Shown here in pieces: positions 1 to 10,640 of a stretch of DNA of 64,000 bases. Below the pieces are notes generated by a model. That model was given only the letters and a program-made list of their open reading frames with translations. It was not told where the DNA came from and did not search any database. A program made the position numbers and the translations under genes. Positions within the stretch are counted from its first letter, which is position 1. Each line of letters opens with the position of its first letter. Source of the DNA: Protopterus annectens (lineage: Eukaryota > Chordata > Ceratodontiformes > Protopteridae); the NCBI RefSeq assembly GCF_019279795.1, contig NC_056744.1:1510922012-1510986011 (forward strand). The letters run 5' to 3'.

Positions 1-714
1 TGTATCTAACATAAGTGACACGGCTCACTTTCAGTGGTATCTAGATGAACTTCATAAATGGTTCATACAAAATGTATTACCCTTTTGTTCAAAGAATTCC
101 AAGTATGTTAAGAAAGGAAACATCATGGAGTATCCCTGTGCCATTGTCGACAAACTCATCTGCAAATGTACTACATTTAATGACCTTGGAGTTATACGTT
201 TGCGGAAAATTGACTTTAAATAACATGCATTTCATCAGGCTAGGAATGGCTTTACTGTAATCAATATAATTCTGCAAACAGTCTCCTCAATGAATTCACA
301 GTGCTGTTGCCTCTATATAAATGTAGCATGAGGCCTATACTAGAATATGGAGTAGTTCTTTTTCCACATACACTATACAGGGCATAATTATCTCTGAAAG
401 AGCTCAGAGGAGGTATACGAAAAGGGTTATGTAGATATGGGTTTAAGTTATGTTGACAGGCTAAAGACTCTACAATGATTTTCCATCATTGGGTACACAA
501 ACAAAGACATAATGACAAATGTTAAGTTTAACAACAACAAAAGAAAGACTACAAAGAACAATAATTGTGTAGTAAGTACTGCAGTGAAATACTACAAAAT
601 TAGAAGAAGGGCTCAAAATCAGACCAGCTACTAAATGGAATAGGCTACTGATTATTATAAGATCAGCAGTAACCTTGAAGTCTTTTAAATTTAGAATTAA
701 TTTAGCTTATTTAC
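1..714 (+). pseudogene. CR1-group LINE, decayed reverse transcriptase C-terminus
   Basis: Broken plus-strand coding remnant of a non-LTR retrotransposon. The translated pieces follow the order seen at the C-terminus of CR1-group ORF2: a stretch resembling 'DLGVI..IDF' near 180-225, 'RPILEYG' near 330-352, an 'RRYTKR'-like stretch near 405-425, and a final 'KWNRL..IRSAVTLKSFK' near 630-690, the usual WN..P / FK end of these proteins. Frames change several times and stops are frequent, so it is non-functional. The element is 5'-truncated or continues to the left of the window. Clade assignment beyond CR1 group is not secure. Confidence 0.55.
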
Positions 715-905
715 TGTGTGGAGACTGCATGTCCTCCCTGCGGTCGAGTGGTATTCCAAAAGACATGTGTGAAATGGGCGTGCCTTCTTTGAAGGTTGGG
801 CGTCGAGCTGGCAACTTGGCATCATAAAAATCTACTGCCAATCATTAGTGGACCGGAGTTCCGCTGTGGCGACCCCTAACCAGGAAAAGCTGAAAGACAA
901 ACAAC
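714..905 (+). mobile_element. SINE 3' fragment (same family as 54,660-55,040)
   Basis: It shares with the complete SINE at 54,660-55,040 the segments 'tgtggagactgcatgtcctcc', 'aaggttgggcg', 'ctggcaacttg' and the end 'ccgctgtggcgacccctaa' followed by 'gccgaaag'-like sequence. The tRNA-like head is missing and the central part is deleted relative to the other copy. The 3' end is a short CAA-type repeat at 898-913. The body motif is widespread in vertebrate tRNA-derived SINEs with LINE-related tails (V-SINE-like); the family name is an inference. Confidence 0.6.
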
Positions 906-1624
906 AACAACAACTGCACTGAAACAGTGAAGCATTGTTCTTACTTAACCCTGTACTTTCCTCCACCAGCCACTTGGTATCTCAACTCATCTCATCTCTG
1001 GCACTCCTGTCAATCTCTCTGCTGTCTAGTCCTCTGTACCATAATCATAAAACAATAATAAAACATCAGTACTTTTAGTATAATATACTACCCTGCAATT
1101 ATGTGTCCTGTCTGAGCTGTAGCAACCAATCCTGGTACCTTGGCTACAATATAAACATAATCAGAAATGATAGAAAACATAAAAAGGCAAGCAACTTAAT
1201 CATATGGAAAACAACCTGAATCTCACTTCCAATGCCCCCAGCATCCCCAAATTCAACAATGCAGAAATTCTTCTCACTCAATTGAATTAATAACCAGAAA
1301 AGCAATATCATAACAGTTGAAGATGTCCATTACTGAGTATCTCATAACATTACTGGGTATCTCATCACATTCACTGTGAAACTATTATACTGGCTGACCT
1401 CAACATAGACTGGCTATTTATCAGCTCTGATTCCCCAGCCCTTACATTAAACCTATAAGGTTTCATCCAATTAATCACTATACCTACAAAAGTAATAATA
1501 GGCAGTCTACACTAGACTGAAGCATCACTACCACTCCTAACAGAATTAGCACTACTGGGTGCTTACCTGGTACTACAAAATCACAAAATGACACAGGCAC
1601 AAGGGTATTAAATAATGACCAAGG
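906..1624. other. AT-rich spacer, no gene seen
   Basis: About 0.7 kb of AT-rich sequence with no long frame, no recognisable protein fragment and no obvious repeat structure. It separates the SINE fragment from the minus-strand Penelope-like element. Confidence 0.5.
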
Positions 1625-2460
1625 CCAGTTAAAGAAAACCAAACTTTATTATAAAATGTGTAAAAAACAATACAAGCTCCAGCACCTCGACCAAAAAGGC
1701 CTTTCAAGAGTCAAAAAACATAAAACTTAACACACAAACAATTAAATACATCACTAAATTTAAAAAAAATCCACCAATAAAAGTAATTAAATTAAACAAT
1801 TAAATAAAAAAAATCAAGTAAAATAAAGCAATTCAGTTCAAGAACCCTATATTTTATAAAAAACACTTTCCAATTGCATTCTACATTTAGGCTATTAGGG
1901 GTCAGAGTACCATATTTTAAAATAAATAAACTCTCTTTAAAAAGTAGCTGCTGTTTTAAATCACTGTCCATAAAAACTTTTACCTTTTCTAATATGGTAC
2001 CCTGAAGGAGATTTTCATTCCCATTATTGCACAAAGAAAAGTGCATGGCAACTAAATTTTCCAACCTTTGGTTTCTTATATTCCTCAGATGTTCTAAGAG
2101 CCTGGTTCTAAATACTCTTTTTGTTTCTCCTATGTAAAAAATATTACATGGGCGCTTCAGGGCATATACTACCCCTTCTGTACTACAACTATACAACTCC
2201 TTAGGTGTATAAATCACATCATTAATTCTGTCAAAAATTGAACAACATGTATACAACCAGAACAATGCTTACAAGGAATGGTACCAACTTCTCCCACACC
2301 CATGTTCCTATATAGAACCCGTGTGGTAATATAACTATGAACCAACATGCCCTTTACATTACAGCCCCTCTTATAAGAACAACATAATTTATCAGGGAGC
2401 AACCCAACTAAACTCTTATTTTTAAATAAAAAATCCCAATAATATTTCACAAGATTAGAA
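1625..2460 (-). mobile_element. Penelope-like element, 5'-truncated, GIY-YIG end
   Basis: Minus-strand remnant of a Penelope-like retroelement. The frame at 2265-1792 encodes a GIY-YIG endonuclease core: 'YIGETKR' followed by R..EH and a downstream N..A.H stretch. The frame at 2450-2214 encodes the cysteine-containing linker that precedes the nuclease (C-x2-C-x2-C near its end) and overlaps it in another frame, so one frameshift separates them. The whole RT domain is absent. The likely 3' tail, 1,790-1,625, contains 'tgaaaggcct' and an AATAAA-like stretch on the minus strand, comparable in layout to the tail of the plus-strand element at 6,730-6,790. GIY-YIG endonucleases nick target DNA for reverse transcription in this class. 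Confidence 0.75.
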
Positions 2461-3534
2461 AAAATATCAACAACAATAAAATATATAATTATATTTTCTT
2501 TATTTCCAGGTTCACCTCTTATGTTACTCTAGCATTTATTATTTCTGGCCATATCATGTCTATCATCCCTGGCTAGCTGATTAGTGGATGCTTTATAATA
2601 TGTGTCTTGTATACAATAAATATCATAGCTCCATTGCAGTGGCGTAGCTAGAGTTTGTGCCGCCCGAGGCTGTCTGAGTTTTCCGCCCTTCCCCCCTCAC
2701 AAAATCATTGTTGAATTGGGCCCCCCATATACAACCCTCCCCACTGCAGCCATTCCAATGTCCCATTACTTGGCTGTTTTGCACCATTTACCTTAAACAC
2801 TGTAATGTGCATACTGCTTTACTTCTACAATGATTATCTGGATTTCATTTAAAACTTTTATTTTACATTTTATAACACAAACAGTAAAAGGCATCTACTA
2901 AACAAAGCAATACAGTCTCACAATGAAAACAGACTTAGAATTAAAACTTCTCTGTCTTTGAAAGTAAACTCACATTCATTGAAACGGCATTGAAACCCAC
3001 ATTCAAAGAAAATGCATCTGACCAGTGCAGATAAAGATTACCTTTGGGCTGTTTTCAAATCATAGGCCCCTTGCACATGAAAATACAGTGCATGTGTTCT
3101 TTGATTCACCTTCCTGATTATATTAAATTATATTCCTTGTATAATATAGCACACTTGTTAGAGCATGTTTTAAATTTGTTTTGAATATTTTTCCAGTAAG
3201 CAGTGAAACAAAATGCATGAACCAATAATGACAAAACTGCCCAATTCAGAACATTTCCATCATAAAAGTCTACTCAAACCTCTATGGTCCACTAGTATCA
3301 GTAAATATGCACAATCTCTGCAGAAGTAAAAGTCATTTAAATAATTCCACATTAAAGATATCTGTAACTAATGAAGAGATTACTTCTAGCAAACAACTTT
3401 AAATTTTATTGTTTCATCTACAAATAAGCCTGTTGCCCATGAGGAATAAATTGCCTATTACATTAATAAAAATGATAAGCTAGTAATATTGCAATAGGGA
3501 ATGGATGACAAACTGATAACAGATTCATAGTTAC
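2461..3534. other. Non-coding stretch with a possible hAT-type end
   Basis: No coding sequence was recognised. At 2,637 the sequence 'cagtggcgtagctaga' followed by 'gccgcccg' resembles the terminus of vertebrate hAT-like non-autonomous elements. No inverted partner was found between here and 4,340, so at most one end is preserved. The remainder is AT-rich unique-looking DNA. Confidence 0.3.
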
Positions 3535-3705
3535 TAGGTATCTCCGCCAAAGATGACATTCTCAGGACTGCAACATAAACCCCCTTTAAAAGTACAACAC
3601 AGTACAGCATCAGCAATCCACCTACAGAATGTGGGTGCAGAACCCACAGCCTTCTGCATCAAACACAAGTAGTGTACCATCTGTGCTACTAACAACACAG
3701 ATAGA
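3535..3705 (-). mobile_element. Probable tRNA-derived SINE fragment
   Basis: Read on the minus strand from about 3,705, the sequence looks like a tRNA: 'tagcacagatggtacacta' fits a polymerase III A box region, then an anticodon-arm-like segment, then 'gtgggttctgcacccac' in place of the B box and T arm. It is followed by about 100 bp of non-tRNA body. No cloverleaf was computed. It is more likely a SINE head than a functional tRNA because the B box is degraded and no clean gene end is present. Confidence 0.4.
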
Positions 3706-3789
3706 CTTGGTATAAGCATCACTAAACTTCTTTCCCATTGAAGGACTATGCAGCACAAGAAATCTGGAAAAAGCCAAAATTTATTTTTA

Positions 3790-3806
3790 TTGGTGGGGGG
3801 GGGGGT
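3790..3806. repeat. G homopolymer-rich tract
   Basis: A short G-rich run (gtggggggggggggt) in otherwise AT-rich DNA. Confidence 0.8.
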
Positions 3807-4113
3807 GGCCCAAAACCAGGGACACAGTTTAAACATTGCTTATATAATCTTAGAAAAGCTGCTAGAAAAAAATGAGTTGTGTTAATATGCGTTTCCTGAA
3901 AGATAAGACTGAAAATTAAATGGCTATCATTATATACTGAATTAATTTCTCACTAATTTGCTAGAAAACCACAAATTGTAAGAGGAACAGACCAAAGAGT
4001 TGAACACAAGTGGTGGTGGTGCGGGTAGGGAATTCAGGCTCTTGCTCCTTGTACCTAAGGTACATGGTTTGAGCCTGAGTAACACTAACCACCAGGTACA
4101 CTGAACTGGGGCA

Positions 4114-4115
<2 letters not shown>

Positions 4116-4197
<82 letters not shown>
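4116..4197. repeat. (CA)n microsatellite
   Basis: About forty uninterrupted CA units. The long minus-strand frame through it is a poly-CV artefact of the repeat and not a gene. The flanking 4,005-4,090 contains a B-box-like 'ggtttgagcctgag' and may be another SINE remnant. Confidence 0.95.
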
Positions 4198-4199
<2 letters not shown>

Positions 4200-4369
4200 G
4201 ATTCATTAGAATGCCCCCCACACACTCCAATGGTTGATTCATTTGAGTGGTGCCCCAGGCAGATAAATACTTATGCACAATTATGGGCAGCAGTAAATAA
4301 TACAAAACACAGTGGGCAGAACTATACCACTAAGCACAATTACAGATAGAACTTTGCACTCCAGAATAG

Positions 4370-4840
4370 GATCATAGGAAGTTACCAGGCTACTGGCCCT
4401 AAGGCCCTTATAAGCCTAGCCAAGCCAGCACCTGATGCCCCTGTCCAGCAGGGATGTATTTTCTGTTTCCCATCCAGTTATCCAGGTTGAACTTAAAAAG
4501 GGGTAAAAAGGTACTCTGCTTGACATTGAGAGTGAGTCTATTCCACAGATGGGAAAGTCTTTGGGGAACAAATCTGTCCCATCAACAAGTCCTATTGATG
4601 TCACAGACCAGGCTGAGGACACATGTGCGGGTTACTAAAGTGGAGTTTGACTTGCAGATATGCAGCAGTCCCATCAAGGTGGGGTCTGAGATCGCCTTGT
4701 ATGCCAGACAGAGGTCACCTCTGAGGAGTCTGTATGAAACTGAGTAGAGGGGTAAGTCTTTTAGCCTATCTGTGTATGGTAGATATTTGAGGTTATTACT
4801 GAATATTTTGGTTGTTACTAAAGGAGAAAAATAAGAGTGT
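4370..4840 (-). pseudogene. CR1-like LINE 3' end (RT C-terminus and tail)
   Basis: On the minus strand the frame 4,622-4,416 and its neighbour read 'YTDRLKDLPLYSVSYR', 'RGDLCLAYKAI', a degraded 'LWNRL' and 'FNLDNWMGNRKYIPAGQ', the standard C-terminal order of CR1-group ORF2. The tail (4,440-4,370) shares 'ggcttataagg' and 'ccttagggc' with the complete element at 29,110-33,265 and with the insertion at 50,335-50,566, so all three belong to one family. The piece is 5'-truncated where the Penelope-like element begins. It is non-functional. Confidence 0.7.
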
Positions 4841-4864
4841 ATTCCCCTGACATTACGTAGAGTT

Positions 4865-6268
4865 TTGGAGAAACAAGGATCCTACACTGACATACAAATC
4901 GAAACATTGTTTGACTTAATGCGAATGGTTCTTATAAATAATGTATTTTTCTTTTCTGAGCAGCTATATTTACAACGAGATGGCGTAGCTATGGGCACTT
5001 TATGTGCTAATAGCTACGCCAATCTCGTAATGGCTGATTGGGAGTACAATAGCTTGTTTAAATTAGATTATTTTAAAATGTATGTTAAATTTTACGTCCG
5101 TTTTGTGGACGACCTTTTTTTCATTTGGGTTTCAGACGAATTTAAACTACATCAATTCTTACAAGAAATGAATGGGTTAACTAGTTATCTGAATTTTACC
5201 ATGGAGATGTCTAGGTATAAAATACCTTTTTTGGATGTATATATAGAACGAACTAACATGGGACTAATTAACACAGGTGTATATAGAAAAAAATGCTACA
5301 GGAATGCTATATTGCATAGATCCAGCATGCATCCAAATTTTATATTTAAGAATATCATACGAGGACAAGCTATGAGGTTATCTCGCTTGCACTCCCTTGA
5401 GAGAGGTTTTAAAAATGAACTCTTAGAATTTAAACATAAACTTGAACAAAGACTGTACACACCTGTGGAAATGGAAAATAGTCTCATGGATCTAGACACC
5501 TTACGTTTAGATCGAGCCCAACCTTATTTTACAGCTTCTAATGATCAAGATGAGTTTACACAACCTAGATCAAATATTACAAGTGAAGATGATCTTAGAG
5601 TATGTATATATTATACACAAGATGTTACCCAAGTAAAAAATATATATAGAAAGTACTGGGACATTTTGACAGTGAACCCACAGATACATCACATTATAGG
5701 TGATTTTCCTAACTTCACCTATAAAAATACAATGAATTTGTATAGGATGCTATGTGGTCCGAATAGAATCACAAGAAAACATAATACAGTTAGTGAGAAT
5801 TATGGTACTAAGCCCTGTAAGAAATGTAACTACTGCAAGTACATCAATAGCATGAATACAGTTATACACCCTGGAACAAAAAGGGAATTTGTTTTTAGAG
5901 TGGAAGCTAAATGTAATACTGAACATCTCATTTATTTAGCTACATGTACGATGTGCTTTGCATACTATGTGGGCAAGACAGACCGAAGGCTGAGAGACAG
6001 AATTAGAGAGCATATTTATGATATTAATACCAAATCACTCAGAAGTGCACTATCTAAACATGTCTGTTGTAATAATAATTCTAAACATACTTTTAATTTT
6101 CAAGTGATTCAGATAAATGTTCCAAGTATTAGAAGAGGTGACATTAGGAATAGAATGGAAGAAATAGAGAGTAAATGGATTATCAGGCTAAGGTCCGATT
6201 GTTACCCTGGCCTTAATGATAGAGTATCGATAAAACCAGTACTTAAGAACAGGCCTCTTAGGAAATGA
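4865..6268 (+). CDS. Penelope RT (C-terminal half) with GIY-YIG endonuclease
   Basis: A 467-residue open frame, the best preserved protein of the left part. Residues about 38-54 carry the RT motif 'QRDGVAMGTLCANSYANL' and residues 80-83 the catalytic FVDD; the fingers and the first catalytic aspartate are missing, so it cannot be an active polymerase. 'FLDVYIE' (about 120) and a thumb-like region follow, then a basic linker with the cysteine pattern C-x2-C-x2-C (about 318-325), then the GIY-YIG nuclease with 'YYVGKTDRRLRDRIREH' (about 355-372). The stop is TGA at 6,266. Full-length relatives have an RT roughly twice as long. The annotated start is only the first ATG in the truncated frame. 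An intact frame in a dead copy suggests fairly recent insertion. Confidence 0.8.
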   Translation: MEKQGSYTDIQIETLFDLMRMVLINNVFFFSEQLYLQRDGVAMGTLCANSYANLVMADWEYNSLFKLDYFKMYVKFYVRFVDDLFFIWVSDEFKLHQFLQEMNGLTSYLNFTMEMSRYKIPFLDVYIERTNMGLINTGVYRKKCYRNAILHRSSMHPNFIFKNIIRGQAMRLSRLHSLERGFKNELLEFKHKLEQRLYTPVEMENSLMDLDTLRLDRAQPYFTASNDQDEFTQPRSNITSEDDLRVCIYYTQDVTQVKNIYRKYWDILTVNPQIHHIIGDFPNFTYKNTMNLYRMLCGPNRITRKHNTVSENYGTKPCKKCNYCKYINSMNTVIHPGTKREFVFRVEAKCNTEHLIYLATCTMCFAYYVGKTDRRLRDRIREHIYDINTKSLRSALSKHVCCNNNSKHTFNFQVIQINVPSIRRGDIRNRMEEIESKWIIRLRSDCYPGLNDRVSIKPVLKNRPLRK

Positions 6269-6380
6269 ATTGTATTATAATATAATATTCAATCCTCATT
6301 ATGTTGGCCATCATGCAACAAAAAATTTTTATAATAATTTTTTATATATTTTTATGTGCAAATATGAGTATATTTTATGC

Positions 6381-6382
<2 letters not shown>

Positions 6383-6433
<51 letters not shown>
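6383..6433. repeat. (TA)n microsatellite in the Penelope 3' UTR
   Basis: About 25 TA units. The overlapping ORFs on both strands are poly-YI translations of the repeat. Confidence 0.95.
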
Positions 6434-6436
<3 letters not shown>

Positions 6437-6937
6437 TCATTTTTATTTTTATATTCATATACCTTGTTTTTATAGTTCTTAATAGATATTGCATAAATTG
6501 AGGGTTGTAAGAATAATAACTTATACTTCTTATATATAGATATACAAGCAAAGTTATTGTTGATTTAGTTTTCATTTAATAACCATGACATGAAATGTAG
6601 ATTTAAGCTGTGTTGTTTTATATAGTTGATTTTTAAATTGTCTAGGCTTTCATCTTGAATTAATTATTGTTAGAGGAAATTATGTCATTATTTGAATTAC
6701 ATAAAAGAATGTAATTAAATGGTTGTTTTAATGGCCGGAAGAAGCCTCAATGGTGAAAGCGCTTGCCATCTACAATAAAGCTTTATCTTTTACGCAAAGT
6801 CCGATTTCTTCCAGTATTGGATATTGTATGTTTAGAGACGAGATTTATTCTTTACAAGACTTGTGAGCTTATTGTTCTGCCGTATCACTCAGTTTGGTTT
6901 ATCTACTTTGTTTCGACAGCAGCTATTTTTCTACTTA

Positions 6938-7633
6938 CATTCATTCAAAATGTTTACAAAATATTATATTTGCCAGTCCCTTAATGTCTTGTGCATTCTA
7001 TACCCTATACCATTTGTACTTGATACTGAATCAGTATTTACTTTTCTAAGTACTTCATCCAATTCAATAATAACAATTTATTTTTCAAACTTTTCCTTAC
7101 TTCATTTCCTATTTTTTTTTTACTTTCCATTCTCTCTTATTTTCTTTCTTTTTACCCTTATACATATTTTCTACATGCTGTACTACAATACTCATAGTTT
7201 GCTCTTCTGTTCTTTCACCTCTTCTTTTACATTTTTATTTCATTTTTTCATCTTGCATCTATAAAAACTTTAATATCTTACTACATAATTCTTCATAAAG
7301 AAACCCTTCTTTCAACCATTCATTCAAAATATTTACAAAATATTCTATTTGCCAATCCCTTAATGTCGTGTGCATTCTATACCCTATACCATTTGGACTT
7401 GATACTGAATCAGTATTTACTTTTCTAAGTACTTCATCCAATTCAATAATAACAATTTATTTTTCAAACTTTTCCTTACTTCATTTCCTGATTTTTTTTT
7501 ACTTTCCATTCTCTCTTATTTTCTTTCTTTTTACCCTTATACATATTTTCTACATGCTGTACTACAATACTCATAGTTTGCTCTTCTGTTCTTTCACCTC
7601 TTCTTTTACATTTTTTATTTCATTTTCATTCCA
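6938..7633. repeat. Tandem duplication, 379-bp period
   Basis: The segment starting 'cattcattcaaaat' at 6,938 is repeated from 7,317 with only scattered substitutions, through 'ctttcacctcttcttttaca'. The copies run about 6,938-7,316 and 7,317-7,633. The near identity points to a recent duplication in otherwise decayed sequence. Both copies lie in the minus-strand LINE-like region. Confidence 0.85.
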
Positions 7634-10460
7634 CTTATTATATTAATATCCTTCTTTACGATTTACTGAGATATACAGGCATATCCGCTCACCTCCATGC
7701 AAATAATATATTTGCTTAAACAGTAATGTCTTAATTTTTCTCAATTTCTTTTACATATTTCCTTTTCAATATCATAATACCATCTTGTATTAATCTCTAA
7801 ATTCTCCAGTACATTTTTTACATCTTTCCATACTTCACTTCCTCTTCCTTTCTTACATCATCCTTCCATTCGAAAAAACAACACTTTTATACTTCTTTTT
7901 AAATTCAGTCCACCATTCAGACCAATTTTTAGAAAAGTCCTTCATGGTTATATGATCCATCTGTAACTGCAATGCTTCCCACTCTCCAAATTCATCCCAT
8001 AATTTCTTATTTGGCATTTTCTTCCCTTTTCTATTTTAACATAATAGCTTTCTTCTATCACCTCCATCTATATTACTAAATAATCCAAAAAAACTGTCCC
8101 TAATGTATCATCATCTTCTACACCCGAACATTCTGCTAGTAAAAAATAATCAATTTCAGATCTGATTGCCCCTCTTTTATAAGCCCATTGACATATTGCA
8201 ATAGCTAACCTACCACATGTTAGCACTTCTTGTATTTTTTAAACATGTTTCCCTTTCTTTTTACATTTTCCCCTTAAATCACAACATCCGCTGCAATACT
8301 AATTTTCTAGTTAACCACCACACAATATAATATTCAGTGAAACAGATTATTTCTTTCATTGACATTTGCAAATGCATATAACGTTATAATTCTAAAAACA
8401 TATTCTCTCCACCTCACATCTATCACAGTTAACCTTGCCATCCTTACCAACATTATATCTAACATTTTCACTGTTTTTTACACAATGCAGCCACTCCAGA
8501 ATAACATTCACTTCCTAAATTCCATATTATATTTCCAGCCCACAATTGTTTGTTTGCAATCTTTCTTGACCTGTCAGGAATCTTGCATCCTCTATAGGAA
8601 TAATATTTAATCACATTTAGCACATAATTCTAGTATCAGTATCCTTCTTACAATATTAATAATGTTGTTCACATTTAAAAAAAGCAATTTTTCCTACTTT
8701 TTAAGTGTAAGGGGAGTATTTTAAATTTTTATTTTCTTTATTTTTTATTTTACCTCATTTGAATATTTTTCTGAGTTTATGTACAACTATTCCTTGTCCT
8801 CAGTATCAGATTTTTCACTATTTTTATTAACTGAAACATATCTAAAACTACTCCTTACCTTTCTTTTTAATCTCTGGTGATTTATTTTTAAATTTTATTT
8901 TCATCATCCTTACCCTAGCACCTATTGAATTTATTTTCCTAACATTATTTACACCCTAGTCACAAACATTTGACTTTTCACTTTCAATTTCTTCTTCATT
9001 TTGAACACCCTCAGTAGTTACCTTCAGCCTCCTGAAATATAACATTTTTATCTAAGTCAACTTTTACTACTTCATCCTCTTTTTCATTAACACTTTTTGC
9101 CTACCTCCTCATTAATTTCAGATGTTACACTACTTTTTTCATCATCTTGCTGAACATTATATTGCTTATTCTTTGTACAATCAAACCAAACATGCCCTTC
9201 ACTTTTACATATTTTATGTCCCTTTTTAAACTTATTAATTATATAACCTTTATCCACACATTAATTGCTTCTTGTTTTTGTACATTCATTTATCAAATTA
9301 TTGAAGTGCCCACAAAAATGTTTCAACTGTCACATATACACAATTGTTCCTCTGTTACCATCTACATATATAACACTTCGTAAATACTTTATCACATCTT
9401 TTTCATATTTTAAAATAAAGTCCACTTCCCACCCCTCATTCCAAACACCCCCTCTCATCTTTAACCTTCACAATATCAGAAACTGAATAACACATAAATG
9501 AAAAATAATTTGTAACAACTTTTACCTCAATTTCATCAGTGCAAAATTGAACACTTTTTTAATTCAGTCCCTTGTCCAGAAAATATAAATTCATTCAACA
9601 GGTAATAGTCCTTCTTTTTTCACACAACTAAACAAAAATCTTTCCATCTTTCCCTTGTCCAGAAAATATAAATTAATTCAACAGGTAATAGCCCTTCTTT
9701 TTTCACACAACTAAATAAAAGTATTTCCATTAAGTCTTCAGTCCCAAATGTTATGTCACAAAATTTCTCTTTCTCCAAACGAATAAAAAATCTAATATCT
9801 TTTGCTTCAAAATACAAAGGTAACACTAAATTATCCCACACAAAATATCTGTCTATATTTTCTTCTTTCTTATCCGATCAACAAAAACAAACTTTTTTCT
9901 TTTTAATAAAGCTTACAGTATCTTTTGTTCATTCATCTGCTTTAGCATATGATTTTCCAGATTGCATCCCACCTGTAACCAAATGACTATCCAACTCACC
10001 ACTCATTTATTTTCTGCTCAACTCACTGTCCATTTCAAAAGCCTTTTCCATCATATCTGAACCTAAAATCTCAGACTCTTCTCCAGGATCACATTTGTTC
10101 AATAAACCAACAAGTTTTTCATCAGACAAACCTCCCGAAGCAATTGGAGTTACAACAACTTCTTTAAAATCCTGAAGTTTAAGGTCATCTAGACGCTGAC
10201 TATTTGTATTATCCACTCACTTATTAAAATAGTTTGCTGTCCAACTGTAGAATCACACTGCAATAATCAACAGAGCAACTGTCTTCTCCTTCCATTACTG
10301 CACAACTTCTCCTAGCTGCCTCCACACCAGGAACTGAAACAGGAAGTGCAGCAGCAAAAATGTTCCTCCTCACAAAAAAAAAAAAAAAAAGTGTAGAAGT
10401 TCCCCGATGCCCTTGCCAAATTTCCAAATTTCCCCTAGAGTCAGTAGCTTTCTGCATTCA
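7250..10460 (-). pseudogene. Highly decayed LINE-like element with CCHC ORF1
   Basis: Several minus-strand fragments look like ancient coding sequence. 10,216-10,007 and 9,841-9,620 encode acidic/hydrophobic peptides of a gag-like ORF1. Around 9,330-9,170 a C..C..H..C type arrangement includes 'CKSEGHVWFDC', a zinc-knuckle signature. Around 8,250-8,080 the stretch 'YKRGAIRSEIDYFLLAE' resembles the 'SRIDYF' block of LINE endonucleases. 8,020-7,870 encodes a Trp-rich segment ('EFGEWEALQLQMDH'). Frames change constantly. The strong T-richness of the plus strand is explained by an A-rich coding strand on minus. The Tx1/L1-like assignment is a guess; only a retroelement origin is supported. Confidence 0.4.
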
Positions 10461-10640
10461 TGTCATGCAGTTTAGACTATGACACATTCACAGTAAGAGA
10501 AATTTTGTCTTGTATATTGAGAAATATATGTGATCTTTACGTTTGATGTAACAGCTTTATAAGATATGTTCTGGACAATGGAAATATTCTGCATCATGAG
10601 AATTCATATACCTGTGCTTAATGGATACTGATTGCAACAC
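10461..10640. other. Short spacer, nothing recognised
   Basis: AT-rich, no coding or repeat signal. It ends where GC content rises abruptly at 'ccccgggattcatgaacc'. Confidence 0.4.

Larger units (their letters stand above)
4841..6800 (+). mobile_element. Penelope-like element, 5'-truncated
   Basis: Plus-strand Penelope-like retroelement. It begins inside the RT domain directly against the CR1 fragment, carries one uninterrupted frame (4,865-6,268), and has a 3' UTR with a long TA tract (6,383-6,433) and the tail 'ggccggaagaagcc..gcgcttgcc..aataaa' at 6,733-6,780. Truncation at the 5' side is the norm for this class. The right edge is estimated from loss of tail-like sequence. Confidence 0.75.

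Noticed and set aside
3961-4305. 114-residue minus frame with a long CV repeat
   Set aside because: Translation of the (CA)n microsatellite.
4990-5025. Inverted pair 'tggcgtagct' / 'agctacgcca' as a transposon end
   Set aside because: It lies within the conserved RT codons of the Penelope frame and is a chance similarity to the hAT-like end at 2,637.
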